Shown here piece by piece: positions 42,289-49,513 of a stretch of DNA of 64,000 nt (positions within the stretch are counted from its first letter, which is position 1; the number at the start of each line of letters is the position of its first letter). This stretch comes from Acinetobacter higginsii (GTDB lineage: Bacteria > Pseudomonadota > Gammaproteobacteria > Pseudomonadales > Moraxellaceae), in contig NZ_KB850076.1 of the NCBI RefSeq assembly GCF_000369525.1, forward strand, positions 172,844 to 236,843, written 5' to 3'. The position numbers were made by a program, and so were the translations under genes. The notes beneath the pieces were generated by a model. The model did not search any database and was not told where the DNA came from. It was given only the letters and a program-made list of their open reading frames with translations.

Positions 42289-43542
42289 TTAGTGATCCGA
42301 ACCTTTCGTAATATCGACTTTGAATAAGTCATTGGTTTTAAACCAGCAGTAACTTACTACAGCAAGGGTCATACAACCGCCAAGAATAGTTGCCGTGATT
42401 GTGCCGAGGTATTTGGCTGCGAGACCTGATTCAAAAGCCCCCAGTTCATTACTTGAAGAAACAAACATCCCATTCACTGCCGCGACACGACCGCGCATAT
42501 TTTCAGGCGGGAAAATTTGCAAGATGGTTTGACGAACCACGACTGAAACACTGTCACAAGCACCGGTCATGGCTAAGGCAAATAATGAAAGCCACATATG
42601 ATTTGAGAAGGCGAACAGAATGGTAAAAATACCAAAACCTGCTACCGCTAATAACATATTTCGCCATGCATGTTGCATCGGAGGAAATTTGGTGAGTGCA
42701 ATCATGGTGATGAGAGCACCAATAGATGGAGCGGCACGTAAATAGCCAAGACCTTCAGGGCCGACTTTTAGGATTTCCTCAGCGAAAATTGGCAATAACG
42801 CAATCACACCACCAAATAGAACCGATACTAGATCAAGTGAGATTGCCCATAAAACGATTTTAGTTTTCCAGATAAAGCGGAAACCATCAGTCAGGCTTTG
42901 TAGTACATTCTCCGTTTCCATTTTAGGGAAAGTACGATTTTGTAAACGCGTAATTAAGATGAAGCAGGTGGCCAATAAAGCCGTAACAGCAAATAAGCTG
43001 GTTTCACGTCCCAGAAATGCCAGCATAAAACCACCGAGCATAGGACCGATGATCACACCACTTTGCCATCCAATTGTGGTCCATGTTGCACCATTGGCAT
43101 ACAGTTCACGCGGAATTAGAAAAGGTTTAAGTGAGGTTGCCGATGGATTATAAAAACCTCGAATGGTCCCTAAAGCAAAAATCACGGCATAGATACCCCA
43201 AGACAGCGTGCTGATACCAATTTTTTCTAAGCCGTGTAAATGAAACAGTGTCCAGAGAATTAAAGGTAATGGAATCGAAAAGAATAAGCAGATTTTCATA
43301 ATGGTCTGTTTATTCAATTTGTCGGCGAAATAACCGCCCCATAAAGACAGCGTGATAAATGGAATCGCTTCTGCCAGACCAATGAAACCCAAGGTGAGTG
43401 GATCACGGGTGATTTGATAAAGTGAATAGGCGACGATAATTTCCTGAATCAAAATTGCCAGTGTTAAGCAGAATTGATTAACGGTCACAATAGAGAAATC
43501 TCGGTACCGTAATGCAGCGAAAGCATCATTTTGTATAGTCAT
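42289..43542 (-). CDS. MFS transporter, EntS-like (DHA3 type)
   Basis: This 417-residue membrane protein has twelve hydrophobic segments. It starts FAALRYRDFSIVTVNQF, a typical DHA3 opening, and has GGYFADKLNKQTIMKI between helices 2 and 3, then NMRGRVAAVNGMFVSSSNELGAFESGLAA, a conserved block of the EntS-type exporters and macrolide exporters. It may export a siderophore or drug; the substrate is unknown and no siderophore genes lie nearby. It is convergent with the YqaA-like gene and divergent from rpmI. Confidence 0.85.
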   Translation of the reverse strand: MTIQNDAFAALRYRDFSIVTVNQFCLTLAILIQEIIVAYSLYQITRDPLTLGFIGLAEAIPFITLSLWGGYFADKLNKQTIMKICLFFSIPLPLILWTLFHLHGLEKIGISTLSWGIYAVIFALGTIRGFYNPSATSLKPFLIPRELYANGATWTTIGWQSGVIIGPMLGGFMLAFLGRETSLFAVTALLATCFILITRLQNRTFPKMETENVLQSLTDGFRFIWKTKIVLWAISLDLVSVLFGGVIALLPIFAEEILKVGPEGLGYLRAAPSIGALITMIALTKFPPMQHAWRNMLLAVAGFGIFTILFAFSNHMWLSLFALAMTGACDSVSVVVRQTILQIFPPENMRGRVAAVNGMFVSSSNELGAFESGLAAKYLGTITATILGGCMTLAVVSYCWFKTNDLFKVDITKGSDH

Positions 43543-43700
43543 ATTCTTTTGAATTTAAGAGCTTGTATTTATTATAGGTGTTAATTTTATGGATGTTTCT
43601 CGTAATTTGAGAATTGGTTATAGAAAATAACGTTTATAGAAAAGAGACGATTTACTATCAAAAAATGAGCATTTTACTTTCGTTTTAGCTTGCTATGCTT

Positions 43701-43748
43701 TAGAATACTGGCTCCCTTACCTGCAGGTCGTTTTTGCAATGGTGCAAA
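43701..43748 (+). promoter_or_regulatory. Probable rpmI-rplT promoter and leader hairpin
   Basis: TAGAAT (43701-43706) could be the -10 of an rpmI promoter. In the following leader, TTTGCA (43733-43738) pairs with TGCAAA (43743-43748) over a four-base loop. In E. coli L20 represses this operon by binding a structured leader; a similar role here is only inference. Confidence 0.35.
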
Positions 43749-43779
43749 CGTTCCGAACAGGTGTTCAAAAGAGGTTGTT

Positions 43780-43974
43780 ATGCCTAAGATGAAAACTCGC
43801 CGTGGTGCAGCTAAACGCTTCAAAGCGACTGCAAACGGCTTTAAGCGTAAACAAGCGTTCAAACGCCACATTTTGACCAAAAAATCTGCTAAGCGTATCC
43901 GTCAATTGCGCGGCTGTGTAATGGTTCACGTAAGTGACGTTGCATCAGTTCGTGCTATGTGCCCATACATCTAA
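43780..43974 (+). CDS. rpmI: 50S ribosomal protein L35
   Basis: L35 is a small, very basic 64-residue protein of the large ribosomal subunit: MPKMKTRRGAAKRFKATANG, then KKSAKRIRQLRG. A start at 43780 follows GAGG; the longer in-frame start would add non-ribosomal residues. It lies 11 bases before rplT. Unlike in E. coli, it is not next to infC. Confidence 0.97.
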   Translation: MPKMKTRRGAAKRFKATANGFKRKQAFKRHILTKKSAKRIRQLRGCVMVHVSDVASVRAMCPYI

Positions 43975-43985
43975 GGAGATTATAA

Positions 43986-44345
43986 ATGGCTCGTGTAAAA
44001 CGTGGTGTAGTGGCTCATCGTCGTCACAAAAAAATTCTTGCTCGCGCTAAAGGTTACTATGGTGCTCGTTCACGCGTTTATCGCGTAGCGTTCCAAGCGG
44101 TAATCAAAGCTGGTCAATACGCTTACCGTGACCGCCGTCAAAAGAAACGTCAATTCCGTGCTTTATGGATTGCGCGTATCAATGCTGGTGCTCGTCTTAA
44201 CGGTTTGTCATACAGCCGTATGATCGATGGCTTGAAAAAAGCTCAAGTGATCATCGACCGTCGCGTATTAGCTGACATCGCTATGCATGATGCAGTTGCA
44301 TTTGCTGCTTTAGCTGAAAAAGCTAAAGGCGCATTAGCTGCATAA
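43986..44345 (+). CDS. rplT: 50S ribosomal protein L20
   Basis: L20 is an early-assembly large-subunit protein and, in E. coli, the autogenous repressor of rpmI-rplT. The 119-residue protein has the typical MARVKRGVVAHRRHKKILARAKGYYG start and LWIARINAGARLNGLSYSRMI middle. AAGGAG precedes it. Confidence 0.97.
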   Translation: MARVKRGVVAHRRHKKILARAKGYYGARSRVYRVAFQAVIKAGQYAYRDRRQKKRQFRALWIARINAGARLNGLSYSRMIDGLKKAQVIIDRRVLADIAMHDAVAFAALAEKAKGALAA

Positions 44346-44362
44346 GCTTAGAGATTCAAAGA

Positions 44363-44388
44363 AGGCCGCTTTTTAGCGGTCTTTTTTA
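44363..44388 (+). terminator. Terminator after rplT
   Basis: AGGCCGCT pairs (with one G-U pair) with AGCGGTCTTTTTT 17 bases after the rplT stop; it cuts the operon off from the genes that follow. Confidence 0.88.
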
Positions 44389-44437
44389 TTTTTAGTGAAT
44401 TGGATTTTCAATAATAGATAATAATCAGAGATAGATA

Positions 44438-44989
44438 ATGCGAGATGAACAATTTTTAAATGATTTAATTCAACAAGTCCAACAAGGTTGCCCATTTAAA
44501 TATTTATATTTCTGGGGACATACCCCAAAGCAAACCAACCATGTAGACAAAAGCTGTTTTAGCCAGTGGTTTCCATCGCCATTCAAACAGGAGGGTGTTG
44601 AATATCTCACAGCGGAACATTATATGATGGCGCAAAAAGCAAAACTCTTTAACGATGAAGATGTTTTTGCACAAATCTTAAAAGTTAAGCATCCCAATGA
44701 TGCAAAGCAGTTAGGACGCAAAGTGCACAACTATGACGAGCAGATTTGGCAAGAAAAACGTTTTGATATTGTGGTACAGGCAAACTTTGCCAAATTTTCA
44801 CAGCATCCTGAATTAAGAGATTTCTTGATTGCCACGCATGATCGTATTTTGGTTGAAGCATCGCCGGTTGATAAGATTTGGGGGATTGGTATGGCACAAG
44901 ATCACCAGCATATCCAAGACCCGAGCCAATGGCAGGGATTAAATTTACTTGGTTTTGCACTTATGCAGGTGCGTGCTCAGTTGCTATAG
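44438..44989 (+). CDS. NADAR family protein (YbiA-like)
   Basis: This 183-residue protein has the NADAR fold. Members cleave N-glycosidic bonds; YbiA acts on early riboflavin intermediates, and others remove ADP-ribose from guanine or RNA. Typical blocks are LYFWGH, CFSQWFPSPF, the YLTAEHYMMAQKAKLF signature with the conserved Glu, QIWQEKRFDIV, LVEASPVDKIWGIG and the C-terminal GLNLLGFALMQVR. The WGIG motif and Glu-His-Tyr are intact, so it is probably active. It starts an island of five genes between rplT and pheS. Confidence 0.9.
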   Translation: MRDEQFLNDLIQQVQQGCPFKYLYFWGHTPKQTNHVDKSCFSQWFPSPFKQEGVEYLTAEHYMMAQKAKLFNDEDVFAQILKVKHPNDAKQLGRKVHNYDEQIWQEKRFDIVVQANFAKFSQHPELRDFLIATHDRILVEASPVDKIWGIGMAQDHQHIQDPSQWQGLNLLGFALMQVRAQLL

Positions 44990-44999
44990 GCACAAAATG

Positions 45000-45027
45000 A
45001 AAAAGACCGCTTTTTAGTGGTCTTTTT
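45000..45027. terminator. Hairpin between the NADAR gene and the convergent gene
   Basis: AAAAGACCGCT pairs with AGTGGTCTTTT (one G-U pair) across a short T-rich loop. It overlaps the last codons of the minus-strand gene and can end both transcripts. Confidence 0.85.
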
Positions 45028-46183
45028 CATTGGCTAATTTTTTAAGTACTTTATATATGGCATAGATAAAAGCAAGAACCAGAATAAAAAGATTACCCCA
45101 ATCAACTGCGAAATAAGCTAAGGTCCATAACGCGCAATAACACCATAGCATGGACCATAGAAATTTTATGATTCCTGACCAATGAAAGTGGGGTTGAGGT
45201 TCTGTGAATGAAAAAGTTTCATGCTCTGCTAATGGGAGAGTGTTTTTTGAAAAATCGATAGAATCTATAGATTTAGGATGAAATTTAAAAGCATTGTGTT
45301 GATCATGGTAGTCACTGATATTTGAGTTCTGATATTGGTTGGCCGTATATTTAAAGATAAGGACGTGGAATTCTTCGAGTGTATTACGTGCAGTATCAAA
45401 TTCTAGTTTTTCAGTTTCAGACATGTGCCAGTAATCACCATTGTCATTTTTGATATGAGATTCATTATCAAACTGACTTTTTAAGCGAGCAGCATTGAGC
45501 ATTAAAATACTGGCATAATTCTTTTTCAGATTATAGGGGAGTACAGGGAACTGTTCTTCAATTTGATACATATCGCCTTCATAGCAATTATTATCAGTCA
45601 ACGGAATAGGGTAACTTCCAAAGCGTCGAGCCACTGCAAAATGATAGATTTTTTCTTGGTATTCATTGAAAAAGCTTTGCCAAGAGATAGGTTTTAAATC
45701 TTCAGCAATACTGGAAATAGCCACGACAGGAAGATCGATCAACACATAGTTTTCAACGCTGTCATGGTAATTGTTATAGTCTGAGTATAATGGGTATCCA
45801 TCGTTATCATAGCTTTGCCAAAGTGATTTTTCTTCACAATGGATCAGTGCTTTTAACTGTTGTTGAGGAAAATGGCAGACAATACAAAAGTCACTATCAC
45901 TTTGGGTGAAATTAAAAAGTTTCGATTCGTTCAAATAATTTGAGAGATTGGATGCCGAATGTAAACTGATTTTTTCTAGACCTTGTGATTTCAGAAAACT
46001 TAAAAAATGTGAAGCAGAGCCTGCCAGTAAATTACCTTGCTCAATATTTCGTAAAATAGGAAAGTGGGTGAAGAGTAAAGGGTGGCGGTCTAAAAGCTCG
46101 GAATCTACGCCGCCAGTTAAAAATTCATTTCCATAACTGACTAATGCGATTTGACGGTAAATTCTTGGTAAATGGAGATACAC
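45014..46183 (-). CDS. Uncharacterised membrane-tailed protein, paralogue 1
   Basis: I do not recognise the family. This 389-residue protein has an N-terminal IYRQIALVSYGNEFLTGG, a long soluble region, LEEFHVLIFKYTANQY near residues 295-310, and two hydrophobic helices at the C-terminus (about 333-376) with a basic end. It is clearly related to the protein encoded by 46973-47974: both share the LVxYGNEFLxG motif near the start, KKxSLH/EKISLH near residue 65, KYTANQYQ/KTANHYQ and a C-terminal membrane part. I start at GTG 46183 because AGGAAG precedes it and the paralogue aligns there; ATG at 46204 is an alternative. Confidence 0.7.
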   Translation of the reverse strand: MYLHLPRIYRQIALVSYGNEFLTGGVDSELLDRHPLLFTHFPILRNIEQGNLLAGSASHFLSFLKSQGLEKISLHSASNLSNYLNESKLFNFTQSDSDFCIVCHFPQQQLKALIHCEEKSLWQSYDNDGYPLYSDYNNYHDSVENYVLIDLPVVAISSIAEDLKPISWQSFFNEYQEKIYHFAVARRFGSYPIPLTDNNCYEGDMYQIEEQFPVLPYNLKKNYASILMLNAARLKSQFDNESHIKNDNGDYWHMSETEKLEFDTARNTLEEFHVLIFKYTANQYQNSNISDYHDQHNAFKFHPKSIDSIDFSKNTLPLAEHETFSFTEPQPHFHWSGIIKFLWSMLWCYCALWTLAYFAVDWGNLFILVLAFIYAIYKVLKKLANEKDH

Positions 46184-46235
46184 TCTTCTTCCTATTATAA
46201 TCATTTTGAATTAGAGATAGAGTGATCAAAAAGTA

Positions 46236-46613
46236 ATGAGAAAACAATACCATTTTCGCAATATTGGACAAGATCTCTATATCTGGGATGTTCATCATTT
46301 ACTTGAGTTGACGAAAAACTTGATGCCTAAGAAAATTTTACTGGCTGATATTCAAGAGCTAAACGAAGCCTATTGGTTTCCAGATCAATATCCAACAACA
46401 CAACAAATCATTGAGCACTTTCAACTGATTCAAGATGCTGATCTGAGTTATCCAATTATCTTATGTGCACAAGGGCGTGTGATGGATGGAATGCATCGCG
46501 TCGCTAAAGCCAGTTTACTTCAATACACAGATATTCTCGCCGTGCAATTTGAACAAACCCCTGAACCTGATTTCCTCAATATGGATGAAGATGATTTAGA
46601 TTATGATGAGTAA
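46236..46613 (+). CDS. Small ParB/sulfiredoxin-like domain protein
   Basis: This 125-residue protein has a centre reading YPIILCAQGRVMDGMHRVAKA, the DGxHR pattern of the ParB/Srx nucleotide-binding fold, preceded by helices (LADIQELNEAYWF) and followed by an acidic tail (FLNMDEDDLDYDE). It is a stand-alone domain of unknown role, and the CTP/ATP-binding activity of relatives is only inferred. It is divergent from paralogue 1 with only about 50 bases between starts, so their promoters overlap. Similar small proteins of this kind are found as unlinked genes in other gammaproteobacteria. Confidence 0.72.
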   Translation: MRKQYHFRNIGQDLYIWDVHHLLELTKNLMPKKILLADIQELNEAYWFPDQYPTTQQIIEHFQLIQDADLSYPIILCAQGRVMDGMHRVAKASLLQYTDILAVQFEQTPEPDFLNMDEDDLDYDE

Positions 46614-46718
46614 GATAATCTATTGATTTATTTAATGATTACATAACCCAAACATGTTCGATTAGACTTTTACGCTGAAATCTTTTTACAGTAAAGAAAA
46701 CAGCATCAGGATAAAAAT

Positions 46719-46916
46719 ATGTTAGTGAGTGTAGAAGGGTTACAGCAAGGTGCATTTGAAACAGAACTGAGTATTGTGCCTAGAAAGGGTGAAACCATCC
46801 GAATTTTTTATGGGCCAGATGCTGAAGTTGAAGGTGAAATTGAAAATGTGCATCACATTGTTAATCAGCATGATGGCGGGCATAAAGTGATTATCAGAAT
46901 TCGCCCCACCTTCTAA
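46719..46916 (+). CDS. Small conserved hypothetical protein, 65 residues
   Basis: I do not recognise this beta-rich 65-residue protein (MLVSVEGLQQGAFETELSIV; IIRIRPTF). Its short length makes it less sure, but it has a proper start with AGGATAAA, codon use like its neighbours, and a terminator at once after it. It may be cotranscribed with the preceding gene despite a 105-base gap. Confidence 0.62.
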   Translation: MLVSVEGLQQGAFETELSIVPRKGETIRIFYGPDAEVEGEIENVHHIVNQHDGGHKVIIRIRPTF

Positions 46917-46927
46917 AACGATAAAAG

Positions 46928-46959
46928 AAAAACCTAGATGGTGTGATCTAGGTTTTTTT
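46928..46959. terminator. Terminator after the 65-residue gene
   Basis: AAAAACCTAGAT pairs with ATCTAGGTTTTT around GGTGTG, 12 bases after the stop. It also lies just past the end of the convergent paralogue 2 gene. Confidence 0.92.
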
Positions 46960-46972
46960 ATGCATGGTGTTG

Positions 46973-47974
46973 TTACAGACCAAAATAATAAGCAAGCAGA
47001 CAGATAATTACAGTTAGGATAATCAGTTTGATAACACCTGATGTGCCAACTTTATGCTGTTGGGCTTTATCTAGTTGATGTGGGATTTCCATCGTTCGAT
47101 CAATAATTTCAGGCTCTTCTGCTGTGAATTGGGCCGTTTGGTAATGATTTGCTGTTTTCACAATTAATTTTGCAAATAAATCATCGGTCTTCTGGGCGAA
47201 ATTACGCAAATTGATTTGTTCTTCAGGACTGATCAATTCACCTGTCGCATGATAAGGATGTTGTCTTTGTTGCTCCAAATAATCAGCCAAAGCTTGAGTA
47301 CGATATAACAGGCGATGTGCACAATCAGCGGGATAATCAGTTGGAATCAATGCGAGTTGCTGGTTTGGTGTACTGATCGAATCAAATTCATAGCCATAGA
47401 AAGGGAGGTCCTGTTGTTCTGGCTCAGAAAAATGTTCTGCATATTTACTATCGAACAGTTCTTTTTCCAAGAAAATGGCCACCTGATTCCAATTCACTTT
47501 TTGTAAGTCAGTATCAATTTTTTTAGCGAATTTATCATTCAACTCATAACGCCAAAACACTTCTTGGCGGAGTGTTGTTTGTTGGGGTATCGGTATATCA
47601 AAGGCTTGATCACTGTTATCCCATTCAGCCAGTTCATGTCCACAAATCCATGCGGTTTTTTTATTGCCTTGGTGGCTCACAATAAAATGTGCGAAGGGAA
47701 GCAGCTCTACATTGGCATTTGGATTTTGCTCATCATTGAGTACGCTGGATAAATGTAGGCTGAGTTTTTTAACCCCTTGTTTTTTTAAGCCTTCAAGCCA
47801 AATCTGGAAATGTTGTGCCAACAGGTGCTGGGAGAGTAAATCCCTAAAGATCAGTCGATTTTGATTGAAAATCGGATGTTCAATCCAACGACTAAAATTG
47901 AGTTCACCTGCAAGAAACTCATTGCCATAAGTCACAAGTGTAAGCTGTTGTTTCCAGATTTGATCAAGCGCCAT
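46973..47974 (-). CDS. Uncharacterised membrane-tailed protein, paralogue 2
   Basis: This 333-residue relative of the 45014-46183 protein shares the N-terminal IWKQQLTLVTYGNEFLAGE, the LKKQGVKKLSLHLSS stretch, the near C-terminal KTANHYQ, and one hydrophobic C-terminal helix (VIKLIILTVIICLLAYYFGL) that ends at the last residue, as in a tail-anchored protein. It probably has its soluble part in the cytoplasm; the function is unknown. Compared with paralogue 1 it is shorter in the middle and has one membrane helix instead of two. Its upstream region faces pheS. Confidence 0.72.
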   Translation of the reverse strand: MALDQIWKQQLTLVTYGNEFLAGELNFSRWIEHPIFNQNRLIFRDLLSQHLLAQHFQIWLEGLKKQGVKKLSLHLSSVLNDEQNPNANVELLPFAHFIVSHQGNKKTAWICGHELAEWDNSDQAFDIPIPQQTTLRQEVFWRYELNDKFAKKIDTDLQKVNWNQVAIFLEKELFDSKYAEHFSEPEQQDLPFYGYEFDSISTPNQQLALIPTDYPADCAHRLLYRTQALADYLEQQRQHPYHATGELISPEEQINLRNFAQKTDDLFAKLIVKTANHYQTAQFTAEEPEIIDRTMEIPHQLDKAQQHKVGTSGVIKLIILTVIICLLAYYFGL

Positions 47975-48499
47975 CGTTATTCTTTCTCATTGACGAATTA
48001 GGGTTTATTGATATTTCACCTTGCGAGCTAAAGCTCTCATTGCGACAGCGGACATTTTTTTGATGCTACAAGGCATGTCTTATGTAATTTAGCCATTCTA
48101 AATAAATAAGAGATAACGCATCTGTCCTTGCGCTGCGATCAAAGCAGTGCTTTGATCTTACTCAGGTTATGGCTAAAACCTCCCTAAACTGTGTTATGAA
48201 ACTTGACAAGGGGTTTGCGATTGTCTGCGTTTCATGCCTTGTTTATGTCGTTTTAGCTGATAACGCAATGCATGGTTGAAATGTCAATAGACCCTAGTAT
48301 CTTATACATTTTATTTAATTATTGATTAATTTTTACGAAAATTTAAGCCATCTGCTTCATATTCTTGTTGTTTTATCTTTAAATTAAAACTGAAAAAGTA
48401 CTCTATTTAAACAGTCGTTTATCTTCATTAAATAGGTAAAAAGCTGATAAACTATAGCGTTTTATTATATTTCTATATTTTGTTGCTTTGAGAGTTACT
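47975..48499. other. 525-base intergenic region between paralogue 2 and pheS
   Basis: No gene or tRNA is visible. The 5' half (about 48017-48265) holds many inverted repeats with nested and competing partners, described separately. The 3' half (48300-48499) is very AT-rich and should hold the pheS promoter; GAGAG before 48500 is the ribosome site. I looked for a phenylalanine-rich leader peptide like PheM of E. coli and did not find a convincing one. Confidence 0.55.
48060..48265. ncRNA. Candidate structured RNA or inverted-repeat element
   Basis: One nested set pairs GTTAT 48166-48170 with ATAAC 48260-48264; GCTAAAAC 48172-48179 with GTTTTAGC 48250-48257; TAAAC 48185-48189 with GTTTA 48241-48245; ATGAAAC 48196-48202 with GTTTCAT 48229-48235; and GACAA 48205-48209 with TTGTC 48221-48225. 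A competing set pairs TTTAGCCAT 48088-48096 with ATGGCTAAA 48169-48177, CAAGGCATG 48069-48077 with CATGCCTTG 48233-48241, and a palindrome GATCAAAGC/GCTTTGATC at 48137-48157. It could be a switching leader of pheS, a small RNA, or a MITE-like element; which one, and which strand, cannot be told by eye. Confidence 0.45.
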
Positions 48500-49480
48500 A
48501 TGTCACTGGAAGCCCTGACCACTGAAGCGCTTGCTGCCATTGCAGCGGCTCAAGACCTTGCTGCACTCGATCAAGTCCGTGTGCAATTTACAGGGAAAAA
48601 AAGCCAGCTTGCAGAGCAGTCGAAAGCACTTGGAAAAATGGATCCTGAAGAACGCAAAGTACAAGGTGCTGCGATTCATGCTGTTCGTGAAGCAATCAAT
48701 ACAGCTTTGACTGAGCGTCAACAAACATTACAACAAGCTGAGCTTGCAAAAAAATTGGCAAGTGAAACCATTGATATTACTTTACCTGGTCGCGGTCAGC
48801 GTATGGGAAGTATTCATCCTGTAACTCAGGTACAAGAGCGTATTTGCCAGTTCTTTACCAAAGCTGGTTTCCAAATTGCGTATGGTCCTGAAGTTGAAGA
48901 TGATTATCATAACTTTGAAGCCTTAAACATTCCGGGTCATCATCCAGCTCGTGCTATGCATGACACCTTCTATTTTGATGCAACGCATTTGCTTCGTACC
49001 CATACCTCGGGTGTACAAATTCGTACCATGGAAACCAGTCAGCCGCCAATTCGCATCGTGTGTCCAGGTCGTGTATATCGTTGTGACTCGGATCAAACGC
49101 ATTCGCCAATGTTCCATCAGATCGAAGGCTTATACGTTGCAGAAAATACCAGCTTTGCTGAATTAAAAGGTTTATTGATTAACCTGTTAAATGAATTCTT
49201 TGAAAAAGATTTGAAAGTACGTTTCCGTCCATCTTATTTCCCATTTACTGAGCCAAGCGCTGAAGTAGATATTATGGATGAGCGTGGTCGTTGGTTAGAA
49301 GTTTTAGGTTGTGGCATGGTGCACCCAAATGTACTGCGTGCTGCAGGGATTGATCCTGATAAATACAAAGGCTTTGCTTTTGGTTTAGGGGTAGAGCGTT
49401 TTGCAATGTTGCGTTATGGCATCAATGATTTGCGTATGTTCTACCAAAATGATGTGCGTTTTTTACGCCAGTTTGCCTAA
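48500..49480 (+). CDS. pheS: Phenylalanyl-tRNA synthetase alpha subunit
   Basis: PheS is the catalytic subunit of the (alpha-beta)2 enzyme that charges tRNA-Phe. The 326-residue protein has the N-terminal coiled coil (residues 10-85), then the class II core: RGQRMGSIHPVTQ, GPEVEDDYHNFEALNIPGHHPARAMHDTFY (motif 1 side), VYRCDSDQTHSPMFHQIEG (motif 2) and GFAFGLGVERFAML (motif 3). The ATG at 48500 follows GAGAG. It lies 33 bases before pheT. Confidence 0.97.
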   Translation: MSLEALTTEALAAIAAAQDLAALDQVRVQFTGKKSQLAEQSKALGKMDPEERKVQGAAIHAVREAINTALTERQQTLQQAELAKKLASETIDITLPGRGQRMGSIHPVTQVQERICQFFTKAGFQIAYGPEVEDDYHNFEALNIPGHHPARAMHDTFYFDATHLLRTHTSGVQIRTMETSQPPIRIVCPGRVYRCDSDQTHSPMFHQIEGLYVAENTSFAELKGLLINLLNEFFEKDLKVRFRPSYFPFTEPSAEVDIMDERGRWLEVLGCGMVHPNVLRAAGIDPDKYKGFAFGLGVERFAMLRYGINDLRMFYQNDVRFLRQFA

Positions 49481-49513
49481 ACATTTTTTCAGGATTAAAG
49501 AAGGTTTATACAA

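Noticed and set aside
48137..48157. The single palindrome as an ordinary rho-independent terminator
   Set aside because: No T-run follows on either strand and no gene ends nearby; it is better considered part of the larger structured region.
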